Both the position numbers and the translations under genes were made by a program. A stretch of DNA of 48,968 bases from Brevundimonas sp. (GTDB lineage: Bacteria; Pseudomonadota; Alphaproteobacteria; Caulobacterales; Caulobacteraceae): positions 1 through 48,968 of the forward strand of contig NZ_JAIYCP010000011.1 in NCBI RefSeq assembly GCF_027487935.1, in the 5' to 3' direction. Shown here piece after piece: positions 25,155 through 33,711 of the stretch. The stretch's first letter is position 1, and every line of letters begins with the position of its first letter. A model generated the notes under the pieces. The model did not search any database. It was not told the DNA's origin and saw only the letters and a list, made by a program, of their open reading frames with translations.

Positions 25155-27500
25155 TCATGCCTTCTCCACAAACGTATCGATCACCTTCTTCTCGCCCGCC
25201 TTTTCGAAATCGATCAGCAGCTTGTTGCCCTCGATAGCCGTGACCGCGCCGTAGCCGAATTTCTGGTGGAAGACGCGCTGGCCCTTCGACCAGTCCCCGC
25301 CGGCCTTCGGATCGGCCGTGGCCAGCAGGCGGCCGTCGCCCTCGATCAGCGTATGTCGGGCAGGCCTGGCGGCCGGAGCCCGGCCGGCCGTGAACGACTG
25401 TGCCCGTTTCCAGCCCGGTGAGGCATAGCCGGCCCCGAAGGTCGGCATCTCGTCCCAGCGGGATTTGGCGTCCTTCATGCCGGGCGTGACGCCATAGTAG
25501 CCGGTGTCGCTCTCGGCCTCGACGTGGGCCATGGGCAGTTCGTCGACGAACCGGCTGGGCAGTTGCGAGGTCCATCGGCCGTAGACCAGCCGGTTGGCCG
25601 CGAATGAAATTCGCGCGTCGGACTTGGCCCGGGTCACGCCGACATAGGCCAGGCGGCGCTCCTCCTCGAGACCCTTTTCACCCTTCTCGTCGATGCTGCG
25701 CTGGCTGGGGAAGACGCCTTCCTCCCAGCCCGGCAGGAAGACCAGCGGAAACTCCAGCCCCTTGGCCCCGTGCAGGGTCATGATCTGCACCGCATCGTCT
25801 GACCCGCCGCGGTCGAGATCCATCACCAGCGAGACATGCTCCAGATAGGCGGGCAGGGTCTCGAACGATTGCATCGACTGGGTCAGTTCCTTGAGGTTAT
25901 CGAGCCGCGTCTGCCCGGTTGCCCGGTCCGCCTTCTGCATGTCGGTGTAGCCGCTCTCCTCCAGCACGGTTTCTGTCAGCTCCCAGTGGGTCGTGGTCTG
26001 GGCGAAGGTCCGCCAGCGGTCGATGTCGCGTACGAAGTTGGACAGGGCGGTTCGTGTCCGCGCCTGCAGTTCGTCCGAGACGATCAGGTCGCGTACCGCG
26101 CTCATCGCGGAGACCCCCGACAGCCGCGCGATCTGCAGCACCTTCTGGATCGAGGTGTCTCCGATGCCGCGCTTGGGCACATTGACGATCCGCTCGAAGG
26201 CAAGGTCGTCGTCCTCGGAGAGGATCAGCCGCAGATAGGCATGGGCGTCGCGGATCTCGGCGCGTTCGAAGAAGCGCGGACCGCCGACCACCTTGTAGGG
26301 TACGGCCAGCAGCACGAACCGCTCCTCGAAGGCCCGCATCTGGAAGGAGGCCCGCACCAGCACCGCCATATCCTGATAGGGGGTGCCGGCACGGCGTGCC
26401 GTCTCGATCTCATCAGCGACCAGCCGGGCCTCGGCTTCGCCGTCCCAGACCCCGCGTACGCGCACCTTGTCGCCGCTGGCATCCTCGGTCCAGAGCGTCT
26501 TGCCCAGACGGTCCCGATTGGCCGCAATCAGGCCCGACGCTGCGCCCAGAATGTGCTGCGTTGATCGGTAGTTGCGCTCCAGTCTTATGACCTTCGCTCC
26601 GACAAAATCCCGCTCGAAACGAAGGATGTTGTCGACCTCGGCCCCGCGCCAGCCATAGATCGACTGGTCGTCGTCCCCGACGCAGCAAACGTTCCCGGTC
26701 GAGGACGTCAGCAGCCGCAGCCAGAGGTATTGGGCGACATTTGTGTCCTGGTATTCATCGACCAGGATGTAGCGAAATCGACGACGATAATCTTCTGCAA
26801 TATCGGCATGTTTTGCGAGGATGGTCAGGTTGTGAAGCAGCAAATCGCCAAAGTCGCAGGCGTTCAGACTGACTAGGCGCGCCTGGTAGGCGGCATACAG
26901 GGCGTGGCCCTTGCCGTTGGCGAAATCTTCTGACGGCGGCAGCTTGTCCGGCGTCCAGCCGCGGTTCTTCCAGTGGTCGATCAGGCCGCTCAGCGATTTG
27001 GGCGTCCAGCGTTTGGTGTCCAGCCCCTCGGCCTCCAGCACCTGTTTGCAGACCCGCTCCTGGTCGTCGGTGTCCAGGATGGTGAAGGTCGACTTCAGCC
27101 CGACCAGTTCGGCATGCCTGCGCAGGATCTGTGCCGCCACCGAGTGGAAGGTACCCAGCCAGCGCAGCCCTTCCGCCGAGGGCCCGATCAGATGCGTGAT
27201 CCGCTCGCGCATCTCGCGTGCGGCCTTGTTTGTGAAGGTGACGACCAGCAGCTCCCAGGGCCGCGCCCGTCCGGTCGCCAGAATGAGCGCAAGCCGCGTG
27301 GTCAGCACCCGTGTCTTGCCCGTGCCTGCGCCGGCGAGGACCAGCACCGGGCCGTCGACCGTCTCGACCGCCTCGCGCTGCTCGGTATTCAGCCCGGCCA
27401 GATAGTCAGCGTCGGGCGCGGGGACGCCACCGGGTCCCCGCGAACGGGCCAGATCGGAGATGCGGGGAGGGGGCGGGCCGAGGTCGGGGGGAAGACTCAT
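25155..27500 (-). CDS. uvrD: UvrD/PcrA-type DNA helicase (SF1A)
   Basis: A 781-residue superfamily 1A helicase. The motifs are in order: motif I LAGAGTGKTRVL, Ia VTFTNKAAREM, II VDEYQDTN, III VGDDDQSIYGWRGAE, IV LERNYRST, V TLHGAKGLEF and VI EERRLAYVGVTRAK. The C-terminus (QRVFHQKFGYGAVTAIEGNKLLIDF) is the PcrA-like tudor-type segment that contacts RNA polymerase. ATG 27500 was chosen at the proline-rich N-terminus. It acts in nucleotide-excision and transcription-coupled repair. Confidence 0.95.
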   Translation of the reverse strand: MSLPPDLGPPPPRISDLARSRGPGGVPAPDADYLAGLNTEQREAVETVDGPVLVLAGAGTGKTRVLTTRLALILATGRARPWELLVVTFTNKAAREMRERITHLIGPSAEGLRWLGTFHSVAAQILRRHAELVGLKSTFTILDTDDQERVCKQVLEAEGLDTKRWTPKSLSGLIDHWKNRGWTPDKLPPSEDFANGKGHALYAAYQARLVSLNACDFGDLLLHNLTILAKHADIAEDYRRRFRYILVDEYQDTNVAQYLWLRLLTSSTGNVCCVGDDDQSIYGWRGAEVDNILRFERDFVGAKVIRLERNYRSTQHILGAASGLIAANRDRLGKTLWTEDASGDKVRVRGVWDGEAEARLVADEIETARRAGTPYQDMAVLVRASFQMRAFEERFVLLAVPYKVVGGPRFFERAEIRDAHAYLRLILSEDDDLAFERIVNVPKRGIGDTSIQKVLQIARLSGVSAMSAVRDLIVSDELQARTRTALSNFVRDIDRWRTFAQTTTHWELTETVLEESGYTDMQKADRATGQTRLDNLKELTQSMQSFETLPAYLEHVSLVMDLDRGGSDDAVQIMTLHGAKGLEFPLVFLPGWEEGVFPSQRSIDEKGEKGLEEERRLAYVGVTRAKSDARISFAANRLVYGRWTSQLPSRFVDELPMAHVEAESDTGYYGVTPGMKDAKSRWDEMPTFGAGYASPGWKRAQSFTAGRAPAARPARHTLIEGDGRLLATADPKAGGDWSKGQRVFHQKFGYGAVTAIEGNKLLIDFEKAGEKKVIDTFVEKA

Positions 27501-27607
27501 CGGGAGAACATAAGGGGCACGGCGTCCGATGTCAGCGGGGCATGCGTCACCCGGCCGGAACCGCCCTGCATCGCTACCGTTTTCTCCGGCACCAGGCCTC
27601 GGGAAAG

Positions 27608-27898
27608 ATGACCATGTCCGACAGTAACAACGCACCCCGCCGCGGCAACGCCGGCCTGGCCTTCATCTTCGGCGGGATCCTTGCCGGGCTGGCGATCATC
27701 GTCTTTGTGGTCTTTTCCAACGGCGGGTTCGGGACCCCGGACGGCCCGCAAGTCTCCGTAGACATCGACCTGCCGCGCATGGAACGGCCCGGGCCGCCGA
27801 AGATGCCGACGCGGCCGCAGGTCGTCCCATTGGAGCCCGGACTGCCGGAACCCGCGCCCCCCGTGTCAGGTGTCAATCGATCGCATCCGGTTCGATGA
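27608..27898 (+). CDS. Single-pass membrane protein, 96 aa
   Basis: A small bitopic protein: a short cytoplasmic N-terminus (MTMSDSNNAPRRGN), one transmembrane helix (AGLAFIFGGILAGLAIIVFVVF, about residues 15-36) and a proline-rich exported tail (ERPGPPKMPTRPQVVPLEPGLPEPAPPV). A start at the second ATG (27614) is possible. It is divergent from uvrD and overlaps the RHH gene convergently by 26 bases. No family recognised. Confidence 0.65.
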   Translation: MTMSDSNNAPRRGNAGLAFIFGGILAGLAIIVFVVFSNGGFGTPDGPQVSVDIDLPRMERPGPPKMPTRPQVVPLEPGLPEPAPPVSGVNRSHPVR

Positions 27899-28109
27899 AG
27901 GATCGATCGCCGGTAGACCAGGAAAGGGCCAGAAGCCGGCATGCCGAGGCCAGCGGCGTGCGCCCGCGTCGTTCGTCGATCCGTTTCATCAGCCCCGCCT
28001 GTGACAGGCCGCCGGTGGCCGCTATCCCATCCAGGACCGCCCAGAACTCGGCCTCCAGGGCCACGGAGGTGGCGTGGCCGGACAATGAGACAGAGCGCTT
28101 CTTCAACAT
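27873..28109 (-). CDS. Ribbon-helix-helix domain protein
   Basis: A 78-residue protein of the alphaproteobacterial ribbon-helix-helix type: LKKRSVSLSGHATSVALEAEFW forms the strand and helix A, and LSQAGLMKRIDERRG the turn and helix B. The pattern KRSV..GHATS..LE..FW..L is characteristic. Family members are often encoded beside DUF4169 and fumC, both present here a few kb away. It is probably a DNA-binding regulator; targets unknown. Start ATG 28109. It is divergent from coq4. Confidence 0.8.
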   Translation of the reverse strand: MLKKRSVSLSGHATSVALEAEFWAVLDGIAATGGLSQAGLMKRIDERRGRTPLASACRLLALSWSTGDRSFIEPDAID

Positions 28110-28166
28110 CGTGGAACCATAGTCCGGGCGGCGGCCTGTCGGCCATGGGGTGTGACATGAACACCG

Positions 28167-28195
28167 TTCACTCAGGGCACTTTCAGCGATATAGA
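28167..28195 (+). promoter_or_regulatory. Predicted promoter of the Coq4 gene
   Basis: TTCACT (28167-28172), 17 bases, TATAGA (28190-28195), about 27 bases before the coq4 ATG. The fit to the housekeeping consensus is fair and the spacing ideal. Prediction only. Confidence 0.4.
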
Positions 28196-28221
28196 GTCGC
28201 TCACCGCACAGGGCATCTCCC

Positions 28222-28977
28222 ATGACCGCCACCGTTGATTTCGACAAGCTCGACCGTCTGCGCCCGCAGCGTCTTGAGCCGCTCAGGGCTTTGCGCGCCT
28301 TCCGCAAACTGATCCGCAACAAGGAAGACACCACCCAGGTGTTCGAAATAATGCGGGCCCTGTCCGGGCGCTCGATCAGCCGCGGCTACAACCGCATGCT
28401 CAAAACGCTCGAGGGTGGCCGCCAGGCCTTCCTTCGCGAGGAACTGGCCCACAAGCTGGACGACCCCGTCTGGCTGTCACGGTTCGAGCCCGGGTCCGTG
28501 GGAGCGGCCTACCGGGCATTCCGCGAAGCCCGGGGGTTCACGGCGGAAGGTCTGGCCGATGAGGCCCGCAAGGTTGCCCCGCTGGTCGACGCCCAGCATC
28601 CGGTGATCTGGTACTCGCGCCGCATCCGGGACGTCCACGACGTCTGGCATGTCCTGACCGGCTATGGGACCGACGCCCTTGGCGAGGCCTGCGTGGTGTC
28701 CTTTTCCTATGCCCAGACCCGCAATCTCGGCTTCGCCTTCATCGGCTGGGGCGCGGCCCGCGAGGTGCAGCGCGAGGCGCCGTCCGTGCCGGCCCGCCGT
28801 GCGGTTTGGCAGGCCTACCGCAATGGCCGGGCCGCGCGATGGCTGCCCGGGCTCGACTATGAGGCCCTGTTCGAACAGCCGCTTGAGGCCGTCCGTGAGC
28901 GCCTGAACATTCGCCCGGCGACCGTCTATGAGAGCGTCCCGGTCGAGCTGCGCGCCCGGCTCAAGCTTCGCGGCTGA
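28222..28977 (+). CDS. coq4: Coq4-family ubiquinone biosynthesis protein
   Basis: The 251-residue protein belongs to the Coq4 family, known in eukaryotes for C1 decarboxylation/hydroxylation during ubiquinone synthesis and present in some alphaproteobacteria. It has the metal-binding motif HDVWHVLTGYGTDALGE (His, Asp, His, Glu). The N-terminal part is helical (LRALRAFRKLIRNKEDTTQVFEIM). The start ATG 28222 is weakly supported by an RBS. It stands alone, with its own predicted promoter and a strong hairpin behind it. The role in quinone synthesis is by family. Confidence 0.9.
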   Translation: MTATVDFDKLDRLRPQRLEPLRALRAFRKLIRNKEDTTQVFEIMRALSGRSISRGYNRMLKTLEGGRQAFLREELAHKLDDPVWLSRFEPGSVGAAYRAFREARGFTAEGLADEARKVAPLVDAQHPVIWYSRRIRDVHDVWHVLTGYGTDALGEACVVSFSYAQTRNLGFAFIGWGAAREVQREAPSVPARRAVWQAYRNGRAARWLPGLDYEALFEQPLEAVRERLNIRPATVYESVPVELRARLKLRG

Positions 28978-28986
28978 GGACCCGAC

Positions 28987-29019
28987 CCGTGCGGCCCGCG
29001 TTCGTCGCGGACCGCACGG
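28987..29019 (+). terminator. Hairpin downstream of coq4
   Basis: CCGTGCGG (28987-28994) pairs with CCGCACGG (29012-29019) and CCGCG (28996-29000) with CGCGG (29006-29010), with one C/A mismatch and a TTCGT loop: about 13 paired bases. No T run follows directly, so it may be a weak or Rho-assisted terminator, or an mRNA-stabilising stem. It lies 10 bases after the coq4 stop. Confidence 0.6.
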
Positions 29020-29070
29020 AAGGCTGAAACTTTGCTTGCTCCGCCTGACGGCATCCGTCACTGGGCGTGA

Positions 29071-30009
29071 ATGAGTTCCCCCGCCTCCGATCATCCTGCT
29101 CCGCGCCAGCCGATGTCGCGGACTACCCTGCTCGGGATCGGCGGGGTGCTGGTCTGCGCCATGATCTGGGGCACGACCTGGTACGCCATCACCCTGCAGC
29201 TCGGGGCGGTGGCGACCATCGCCTCGATCGTCTGGCGCTTCGGCCTCGCCTCCGCCGTGTTGTTCCTCGGTTGCCTGGTCTTCCGGCAGAACCTCAAGCT
29301 CACGCGGGGCCAACATCTCGCCGCCCTGGCCCAGGGGGCCTTCGCCTTCTCGATCAGCTACAGCTTCACCTACGCCTCGGAAGGCCATGTCGCGTCCGCG
29401 ATTGTCGCCGTGACCTTCGCCTCCCTGACCTTCATCAATCTGGTCCTGTTCCGGGTCGCCGCGGGTCAGCGGGCCGCAGCCGTTTCCTGGGGTGGAGCCA
29501 TCCTCGGCCTTGTCGGCGTGGCGGTGCTTTCGGGTAGTGAGGTGCTGGGAACCGGTTTCGATCGTCGGGCCGCCCTCGGCGTAGGGCTCGCCCTGGTCGC
29601 CGTGGTCGCTTCGGCCTTCGGCAATTTCTTCGCATGGAAGGGTCAGGTCCAGGGATCGGCGGCCATTCCCTCGACCGCCTGGGCCATGGCCTATGGCACG
29701 GGCCTGTTGGTGATTTACGGCCTGGTTACGGGCGTGGAGTTCACGATCGACCCGACCTTCACCTACATCGGCTCGCTGCTTTACCTGGCCCTCTTCGGCT
29801 CGGTGATCGCCTTCGGCCTCTACTTCACCATCGCCCGCGTGATCGGCTACGCCATGGCCAGCTACGTCTCGGCCCTGACCCCGCCCGTCGCCATGCTGGT
29901 CTCGGTGCTGTTCGAGGGCGCGCATTTCGGCTGGTCGGCCCTTTTGGGGCTGTTGCTGGTACTGTCAGGGCAGGTGTTGATGATCCGCGCGCCCCGGATC
30001 GCCGCCTAA
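29071..30009 (+). CDS. EamA/DMT-family transporter
   Basis: The 312-residue product has ten predicted membrane segments and two EamA repeats. The family entrance GGVLVCAMIWGTTWYAI lies in segment 1, and the second repeat begins near LVAVVASAFGNFFAWKGQ. Members export amino acids or other metabolites, but the substrate cannot be told. ATG 29071 was chosen; the short hydrophilic N-terminus of 18 residues then leads to segment 1. It overlaps the next minus-strand gene by 4 bases at the stop codons. Confidence 0.85.
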   Translation: MSSPASDHPAPRQPMSRTTLLGIGGVLVCAMIWGTTWYAITLQLGAVATIASIVWRFGLASAVLFLGCLVFRQNLKLTRGQHLAALAQGAFAFSISYSFTYASEGHVASAIVAVTFASLTFINLVLFRVAAGQRAAAVSWGGAILGLVGVAVLSGSEVLGTGFDRRAALGVGLALVAVVASAFGNFFAWKGQVQGSAAIPSTAWAMAYGTGLLVIYGLVTGVEFTIDPTFTYIGSLLYLALFGSVIAFGLYFTIARVIGYAMASYVSALTPPVAMLVSVLFEGAHFGWSALLGLLLVLSGQVLMIRAPRIAA

Positions 30010-30170
30010 CCGAACCAGCCGCGCTTCTTTTTCGGTGCCGTGTCTGAGGCGGTCCCGGCCTTCCTTGCGGCTTCCTCCGCGCGACGCTTGCGCTCGGCTG
30101 TGACCCGCATGGCCACGAGGACGGGTATCAGGCCATGTCTGATGCGGGGGTCCTGACGCGGGTCGTCCAT
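30006..30170 (-). CDS. Small basic protein, 54 aa, coupled to the DUF4169 gene
   Basis: The product starts at ATG 30170, two bases after the DUF4169 stop, behind a strong GGAGG ribosome site seven bases upstream. It contains a hydrophobic IRHGLIPVLVAMRV stretch, a charged helix TAERKRRAEEAARKAGTASD, and ends in KKKRGWFG. The layout (RBS, close coupling, conserved-looking tail) supports a real gene. No family is known to me. It ends overlapping the EamA stop codon. Confidence 0.6.
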   Translation of the reverse strand: MDDPRQDPRIRHGLIPVLVAMRVTAERKRRAEEAARKAGTASDTAPKKKRGWFG

Positions 30171-30172
30171 GG

Positions 30173-30349
30173 TCAGTCCTCCAGTTTCGACCCGTCCAGC
30201 AGACGGTCCGCGCGTGCCCGCTCGGCTTCAGCCTGCGCCCGCTCGGCCTTGGAGCGGCCGTGCAGGACGCGGTTGGCGACCGCCGACGCCCGCGTCGCGG
30301 CCTTTGCCCGGTCCTTTCGCACCCGGTTCAGATTGACGATCTCGCCCAT
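30173..30349 (-). CDS. DUF4169 family protein, 58 aa
   Basis: The product MGEIVNLNRVRKDRAKAATR is followed by a helix AANRVLHGRSKAERAQAEAERARADRLLDG. The start EIVNL(N/R)R.RK and GR(S/T)KAER..AEAER are the hallmarks of DUF4169, a small alphaproteobacterial family often linked to fumC and a ribbon-helix-helix gene. Both occur here (fumC at 31027 and RHH at 27873). The start was chosen at 30349, since residues before it are not family-like. Function unknown. Confidence 0.85.
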   Translation of the reverse strand: MGEIVNLNRVRKDRAKAATRASAVANRVLHGRSKAERAQAEAERARADRLLDGSKLED

Positions 30350-30562
30350 ACGGATCTCCGATCCGCCGACCGTGGCAGACACCGGCCACGATACCGGCAT
30401 CCGGGGCCGGAGTCAGGTCCGCGAACATTTCGATGCCGGTCCACCCGATCTGCGGTCGCAACCGGGACCCGCTGCCTTACCGCGAATTCACGGGGCGGCG
30501 GCTGTCGCACCCGCTGTGTTCGCCCTATTCAGGACCCTGCGCCGGTTTCTGGCGCGACCGGA

Positions 30563-30970
30563 ATGACGCCCTTGATCCGCCTGATCCTCAACATTCTCTG
30601 GTTCATCTTCGGAGGCTGGCTGTCCGGCCTGCTCTGGCTGCTGGGCGGTGCCATCCTGGCCCTGACCATCGTCGGCCTGCCATGGACCTTCGCCGCCTGG
30701 CGGATCGCCAGCTATTCCTTCTGGCCCTTCGGCCGCGAGGTCATCTGGCGCGACGAACTGGGCGAGCAGGACGCCGGCACGGGCCCGCTGGGCCTGGTCC
30801 TCAACATCATCTGGTTCATCTTCGCCGGCTGGTACATCGCCCTGTCGCACCTGCTGATCGCCGTGGCGGAGTTCATCACCATCATCGGCATCCCCTTCGC
30901 CCTGAAGGATCTGGAGCTGGCCAAGCTGGCCCTCGCCCCGATCGGCCGGACGATCCGCGACAAGCCCTGA
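30563..30970 (+). CDS. YccF-domain membrane protein
   Basis: A 135-residue protein with two repeats of the YccF domain (LNILWFIFGGWLSGL and LNIIWFIFAGWYIAL), each followed by a helix and an IPFA/LPWTFA segment, giving four transmembrane spans. E. coli YccF has the same two-repeat layout. The function is unknown. The start ATG 30563 begins right at the first membrane repeat. The 213 bases upstream (30350-30562) hold no other convincing gene. Confidence 0.85.
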   Translation: MTPLIRLILNILWFIFGGWLSGLLWLLGGAILALTIVGLPWTFAAWRIASYSFWPFGREVIWRDELGEQDAGTGPLGLVLNIIWFIFAGWYIALSHLLIAVAEFITIIGIPFALKDLELAKLALAPIGRTIRDKP

Positions 30971-30976
30971 ATCAAA

Positions 30977-31006
30977 AACGCCGGCCTCCGCAGGAAGGCC
31001 GGCGTT
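30977..31006. terminator. Bidirectional terminator between yccF-type gene and fumC
   Basis: AACGCCGGCCT (30977-30987) and AGGCCGGCGTT (30996-31006) form a perfect 11-bp stem with an 8-base loop. It lies between two convergent genes, with an A run on the left side (T run on the minus transcript), so it can terminate both directions. Confidence 0.8.
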
Positions 31007-31026
31007 GATTCCCGGAGTCGGGTAGC

Positions 31027-32418
31027 TCACCCCGGCGAGATCATCTTCTCGGGCCGCACGGCCTCGTCGAACTCCGCGTCGGTCAGATAGCCGCCGCCGA
31101 CGGCCTCCTCGCGCAGGGTGGTGCCGTTCTTGTGCGCGGTCTTGGCGATCTTGGCACAGGCGTCATAGCCCAGCTTGCCGTTCAGCGCCGTCACCAGCAT
31201 CAGGGAGTTGTCCAGTCCGCGCTTGATGTTGTCCTCGCGCGGCTCGATCCCGACGACGCAGTTGTCCGTGAACGACACCGCAGCGTCGGCCATCAGCCGC
31301 ACCGACTGCAGGAAGTTGTAGGCCATCACCGGATTGAAGACGTTCAGCTCGAAATGACCCTGCGAGCCGGCGAAGGTGATGGCGGCGTGGTTGCCGAACA
31401 CCTGCACGCACACCTGGGTCAGCGCTTCCGACTGGGTCGGATTGACCTTGCCCGGCATGATCGACGAGCCCGGCTCGTTCTCCGGCAGGGCCAGTTCACC
31501 GAGGCCCGAGCGCGGGCCCGAGCCGAGGAAGCGGATGTCGTTGGCGATCTTGAACAGGCTGGCCGCGACCGTGTTGATGGCCCCGTGGCTGAACACCATG
31601 GCGTCATGGGCGGCGAGGGCCTCGAACTTGTTCGGTGCCGTGGTGAAGGCCAGGCCGGTGATGGCGGCGATGCGGTCGGCGACCTGTTCGGCGAAACCGA
31701 TCGGCGCGTTCAGTCCGGTGCCGACGGCCGTGCCGCCCTGGGCCAGCTCCATCAGCTTCGGCAGGGTCTGCTCGATCCGCTCGATGCCGTTGGCGACCTG
31801 CTGGGCATAGCCGCCGAACTCCTGGCCGAGGGTCAGGGGCGTGGCGTCCTGGGTATGGGTCCGGCCGATCTTGATGATGTGGGCCCAGGACTTCGCCTTG
31901 GCGTCCAGCGCCGCGTGCAGATGCTTCAGCGCGGGGATCAGGTCGTTGACCACCTGTTCGGCGCAGGCCACGTGCATGGCCGTCGGGAAGGTGTCGTTCG
32001 ACGACTGGCTCATATTGACGTGGTCGTTCGGGTGCACCGGCTTCTTGGAGCCCATCTCTCCGCCCAGCATTTCGATGGCGCGGTTCGAGATCACCTCATT
32101 GGCGTTCATGTTGGACTGGGTGCCCGAACCGGTCTGCCAGACCACCAGCGGGAAATGGTCGTTCAGCCGGCCCTCGATCACCTCATTGGCCGCCGCGACA
32201 ATGGTGTTGCCGATTGTGGTGTCCAGCTTGCCCAGCGCCATATTGGTCTCGGCCGCCGCGCGCTTGACGATCCCCAGGGCCCGCACGATCGGCAGGGGCT
32301 GTTTCTCCCAGCCGATCTTGAAATTCCCCAGCGACCGCTGCGCCTGGGCACCCCAGTAACGGTCCGAGGCGACCTCAATGGGGCCGAAGGTGTCGGTTTC
32401 GGTGCGGGTCTTGGTCAT
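31027..32418 (-). CDS. fumC: Fumarate hydratase, class II
   Basis: FumC interconverts fumarate and malate in the citric-acid cycle. The product (463 residues from ATG 32418; an upstream ATG at 32433 adds five) has the family signature [16 protein letters not shown] near residue 320, the catalytic-site segments [15 protein letters not shown] and [13 protein letters not shown], and [16 protein letters not shown]. The N-terminus [12 protein letters not shown] is typical. It is separated from the yccF-type gene by a bidirectional hairpin. Nothing unusual seen. Confidence 0.95.
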   Translation of the reverse strand: MTKTRTETDTFGPIEVASDRYWGAQAQRSLGNFKIGWEKQPLPIVRALGIVKRAAAETNMALGKLDTTIGNTIVAAANEVIEGRLNDHFPLVVWQTGSGTQSNMNANEVISNRAIEMLGGEMGSKKPVHPNDHVNMSQSSNDTFPTAMHVACAEQVVNDLIPALKHLHAALDAKAKSWAHIIKIGRTHTQDATPLTLGQEFGGYAQQVANGIERIEQTLPKLMELAQGGTAVGTGLNAPIGFAEQVADRIAAITGLAFTTAPNKFEALAAHDAMVFSHGAINTVAASLFKIANDIRFLGSGPRSGLGELALPENEPGSSIMPGKVNPTQSEALTQVCVQVFGNHAAITFAGSQGHFELNVFNPVMAYNFLQSVRLMADAAVSFTDNCVVGIEPREDNIKRGLDNSLMLVTALNGKLGYDACAKIAKTAHKNGTTLREEAVGGGYLTDAEFDEAVRPEKMISPG

Positions 32419-32509
32419 CGTGGGCGGGCTCATCGGACGTGGCGGAGGAATGCGCGGCGGTGTAGCACGGGCGTGCGGACGGGCAAGGCGCTCAGGCGAG
32501 GACGGCGGG

Positions 32510-32878
32510 ATGACGGCAGGCGGGGTCGAGCCTCAATGGGTGGGGCGGGGCAAGGTCCGTGCCCGCGAGGTTGGCGACACGGTCGAACTGACCATCGACG
32601 GCCTGACCACCCAGGCCAAATACTACAAGCCGCTGGTCTATGAGTTCATGCGCAAGGAGTGGAGCTCGCGCCCCTCCTACGGTGACTACACGGTCGAGAT
32701 CCTGATGGAACATGTCGGCGATCCGCCCTGGATGGACCTCGACAATCTCGCGAAGGCCCTGCTGGATGCGATCAAGGGCTATCTTTTCCATGACGACGCC
32801 CAGGTCGCGCGCCTCCTCGTCGAACGCCGCCAGGGCGAGCGCGAGCGGATTACAATCCGGGTCTTTCCGCGTTCCTGA
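32510..32878 (+). CDS. RusA-like Holliday-junction-resolvase family protein
   Basis: A 122-residue protein with the RusA-type sequence [32 protein letters not shown], in which the conserved aspartates (DLDN and HDDAQV) form the metal site. The segment before it ([16 protein letters not shown]) is the expected beta part. RusA enzymes resolve four-way junctions and are usually phage-borne; this copy lies among chromosomal genes without phage neighbours. ATG 32510 has GAGG upstream. Convergent with the C13 peptidase gene. Confidence 0.75.
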   Translation: MTAGGVEPQWVGRGKVRAREVGDTVELTIDGLTTQAKYYKPLVYEFMRKEWSSRPSYGDYTVEILMEHVGDPPWMDLDNLAKALLDAIKGYLFHDDAQVARLLVERRQGERERITIRVFPRS

Positions 32879-32888
32879 TCCAGGCCCC

Positions 32889-33650
32889 TCAGGGACTGCT
32901 GCGCTGAAAACGCAGCGTCGGCAGTCGCATCTGCATCTCGGCCCCGACAAACATCTGCGGGTCCGACGGCGGCGTGGCTCCCAGGGCGGCCTCCTTGCGT
33001 GCCACACAGGCCCTTGTCCGCGCGGCCAGGTCCAGGAAGTCGATCGCGGTCGGCAGGGACTCGATGATGCAGCCGTCAAACCAGGGATAGGTCTCGTCGG
33101 CCCCACAGCCGAACGAGGTCCGCTCGCGACTGGCGGCGGTCAGAACCATCCGGTTGGGGGCTGCCAGGGCGTTGACGAAGATGCCGGAATAGCAGGCCGA
33201 GACGATGACCACCGTCGGCCGGGTCCCGCAGGCCGATCGGACGATATTGGCCATCATGTCCGGTGTCATCCGCGGGGCCACGCCGAACACCATGGCGTTG
33301 GGCGCGCCGTGCGAGGTGAAATAAAGCAGACAGCCGGCAGTTCCCCGCGACGCCGCGGCCGTGATCCCGTCGACTACAGCCGAGGCCGAGGTGGGCTGGG
33401 GGACGTCGGGCCTGAGGCTGTAGTCCACCATATTGGCGCGTGAGAAGCCGGCGGCGAGGAAGCCCTTCACCAGATCCCTGCGGGCATTGTCAAAGGCCTG
33501 GATCGGCCGGTCGGCTCCGTCGCGCCAGTCTGCTGCGACGATGGCCGAAGTCCAGTTGCCAAAGCGGCTGGGTGGTGCCCCGGTCTGGGCCAGGGCGGAC
33601 CCCGCGAACCCAAACATGGCCATCAGGACAATGATCAGACCTCGACCCAT
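32889..33650 (-). CDS. Peptidase family C13 (legumain-like) protein, exported
   Basis: The 253-residue product has a signal peptide (ends SALA). Its domain fits the clan CD caspase-like fold: catalytic His114 in YFTSHGAPN and Cys153 in VIVSACYSG, preceded by hydrophobic strands. Residues after the Cys (FGCGADETYPWF) have two further cysteines. Legumain-type peptidases cleave after Asn or Asp; bacterial substrates are unknown. The protein would act in the periplasm or envelope. It is 61 bases downstream of sspB and transcribed the same way. Confidence 0.85.
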   Translation of the reverse strand: MGRGLIIVLMAMFGFAGSALAQTGAPPSRFGNWTSAIVAADWRDGADRPIQAFDNARRDLVKGFLAAGFSRANMVDYSLRPDVPQPTSASAVVDGITAAASRGTAGCLLYFTSHGAPNAMVFGVAPRMTPDMMANIVRSACGTRPTVVIVSACYSGIFVNALAAPNRMVLTAASRERTSFGCGADETYPWFDGCIIESLPTAIDFLDLAARTRACVARKEAALGATPPSDPQMFVGAEMQMRLPTLRFQRSSP

Positions 33651-33711
33651 GCGCTTCCCCCAGCCTCAAGTCGAAACCGAGACTAGCGGAAGGTGCCGGG
33701 AGGAAAAGACC

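Noticed and set aside
25105..25171. Frameshift joining ATG 25146 (near the uvrD stop) to the O-antigen-ligase-like gene
   Set aside because: The ATG frame ends after nine codons; a GTG start in the main frame explains the gene without any frameshift.
31132..32643. Plus-strand frame of about 500 codons opposite fumC
   Set aside because: Antisense of a well-conserved fumC; composition is typical of GC-rich shadow frames.
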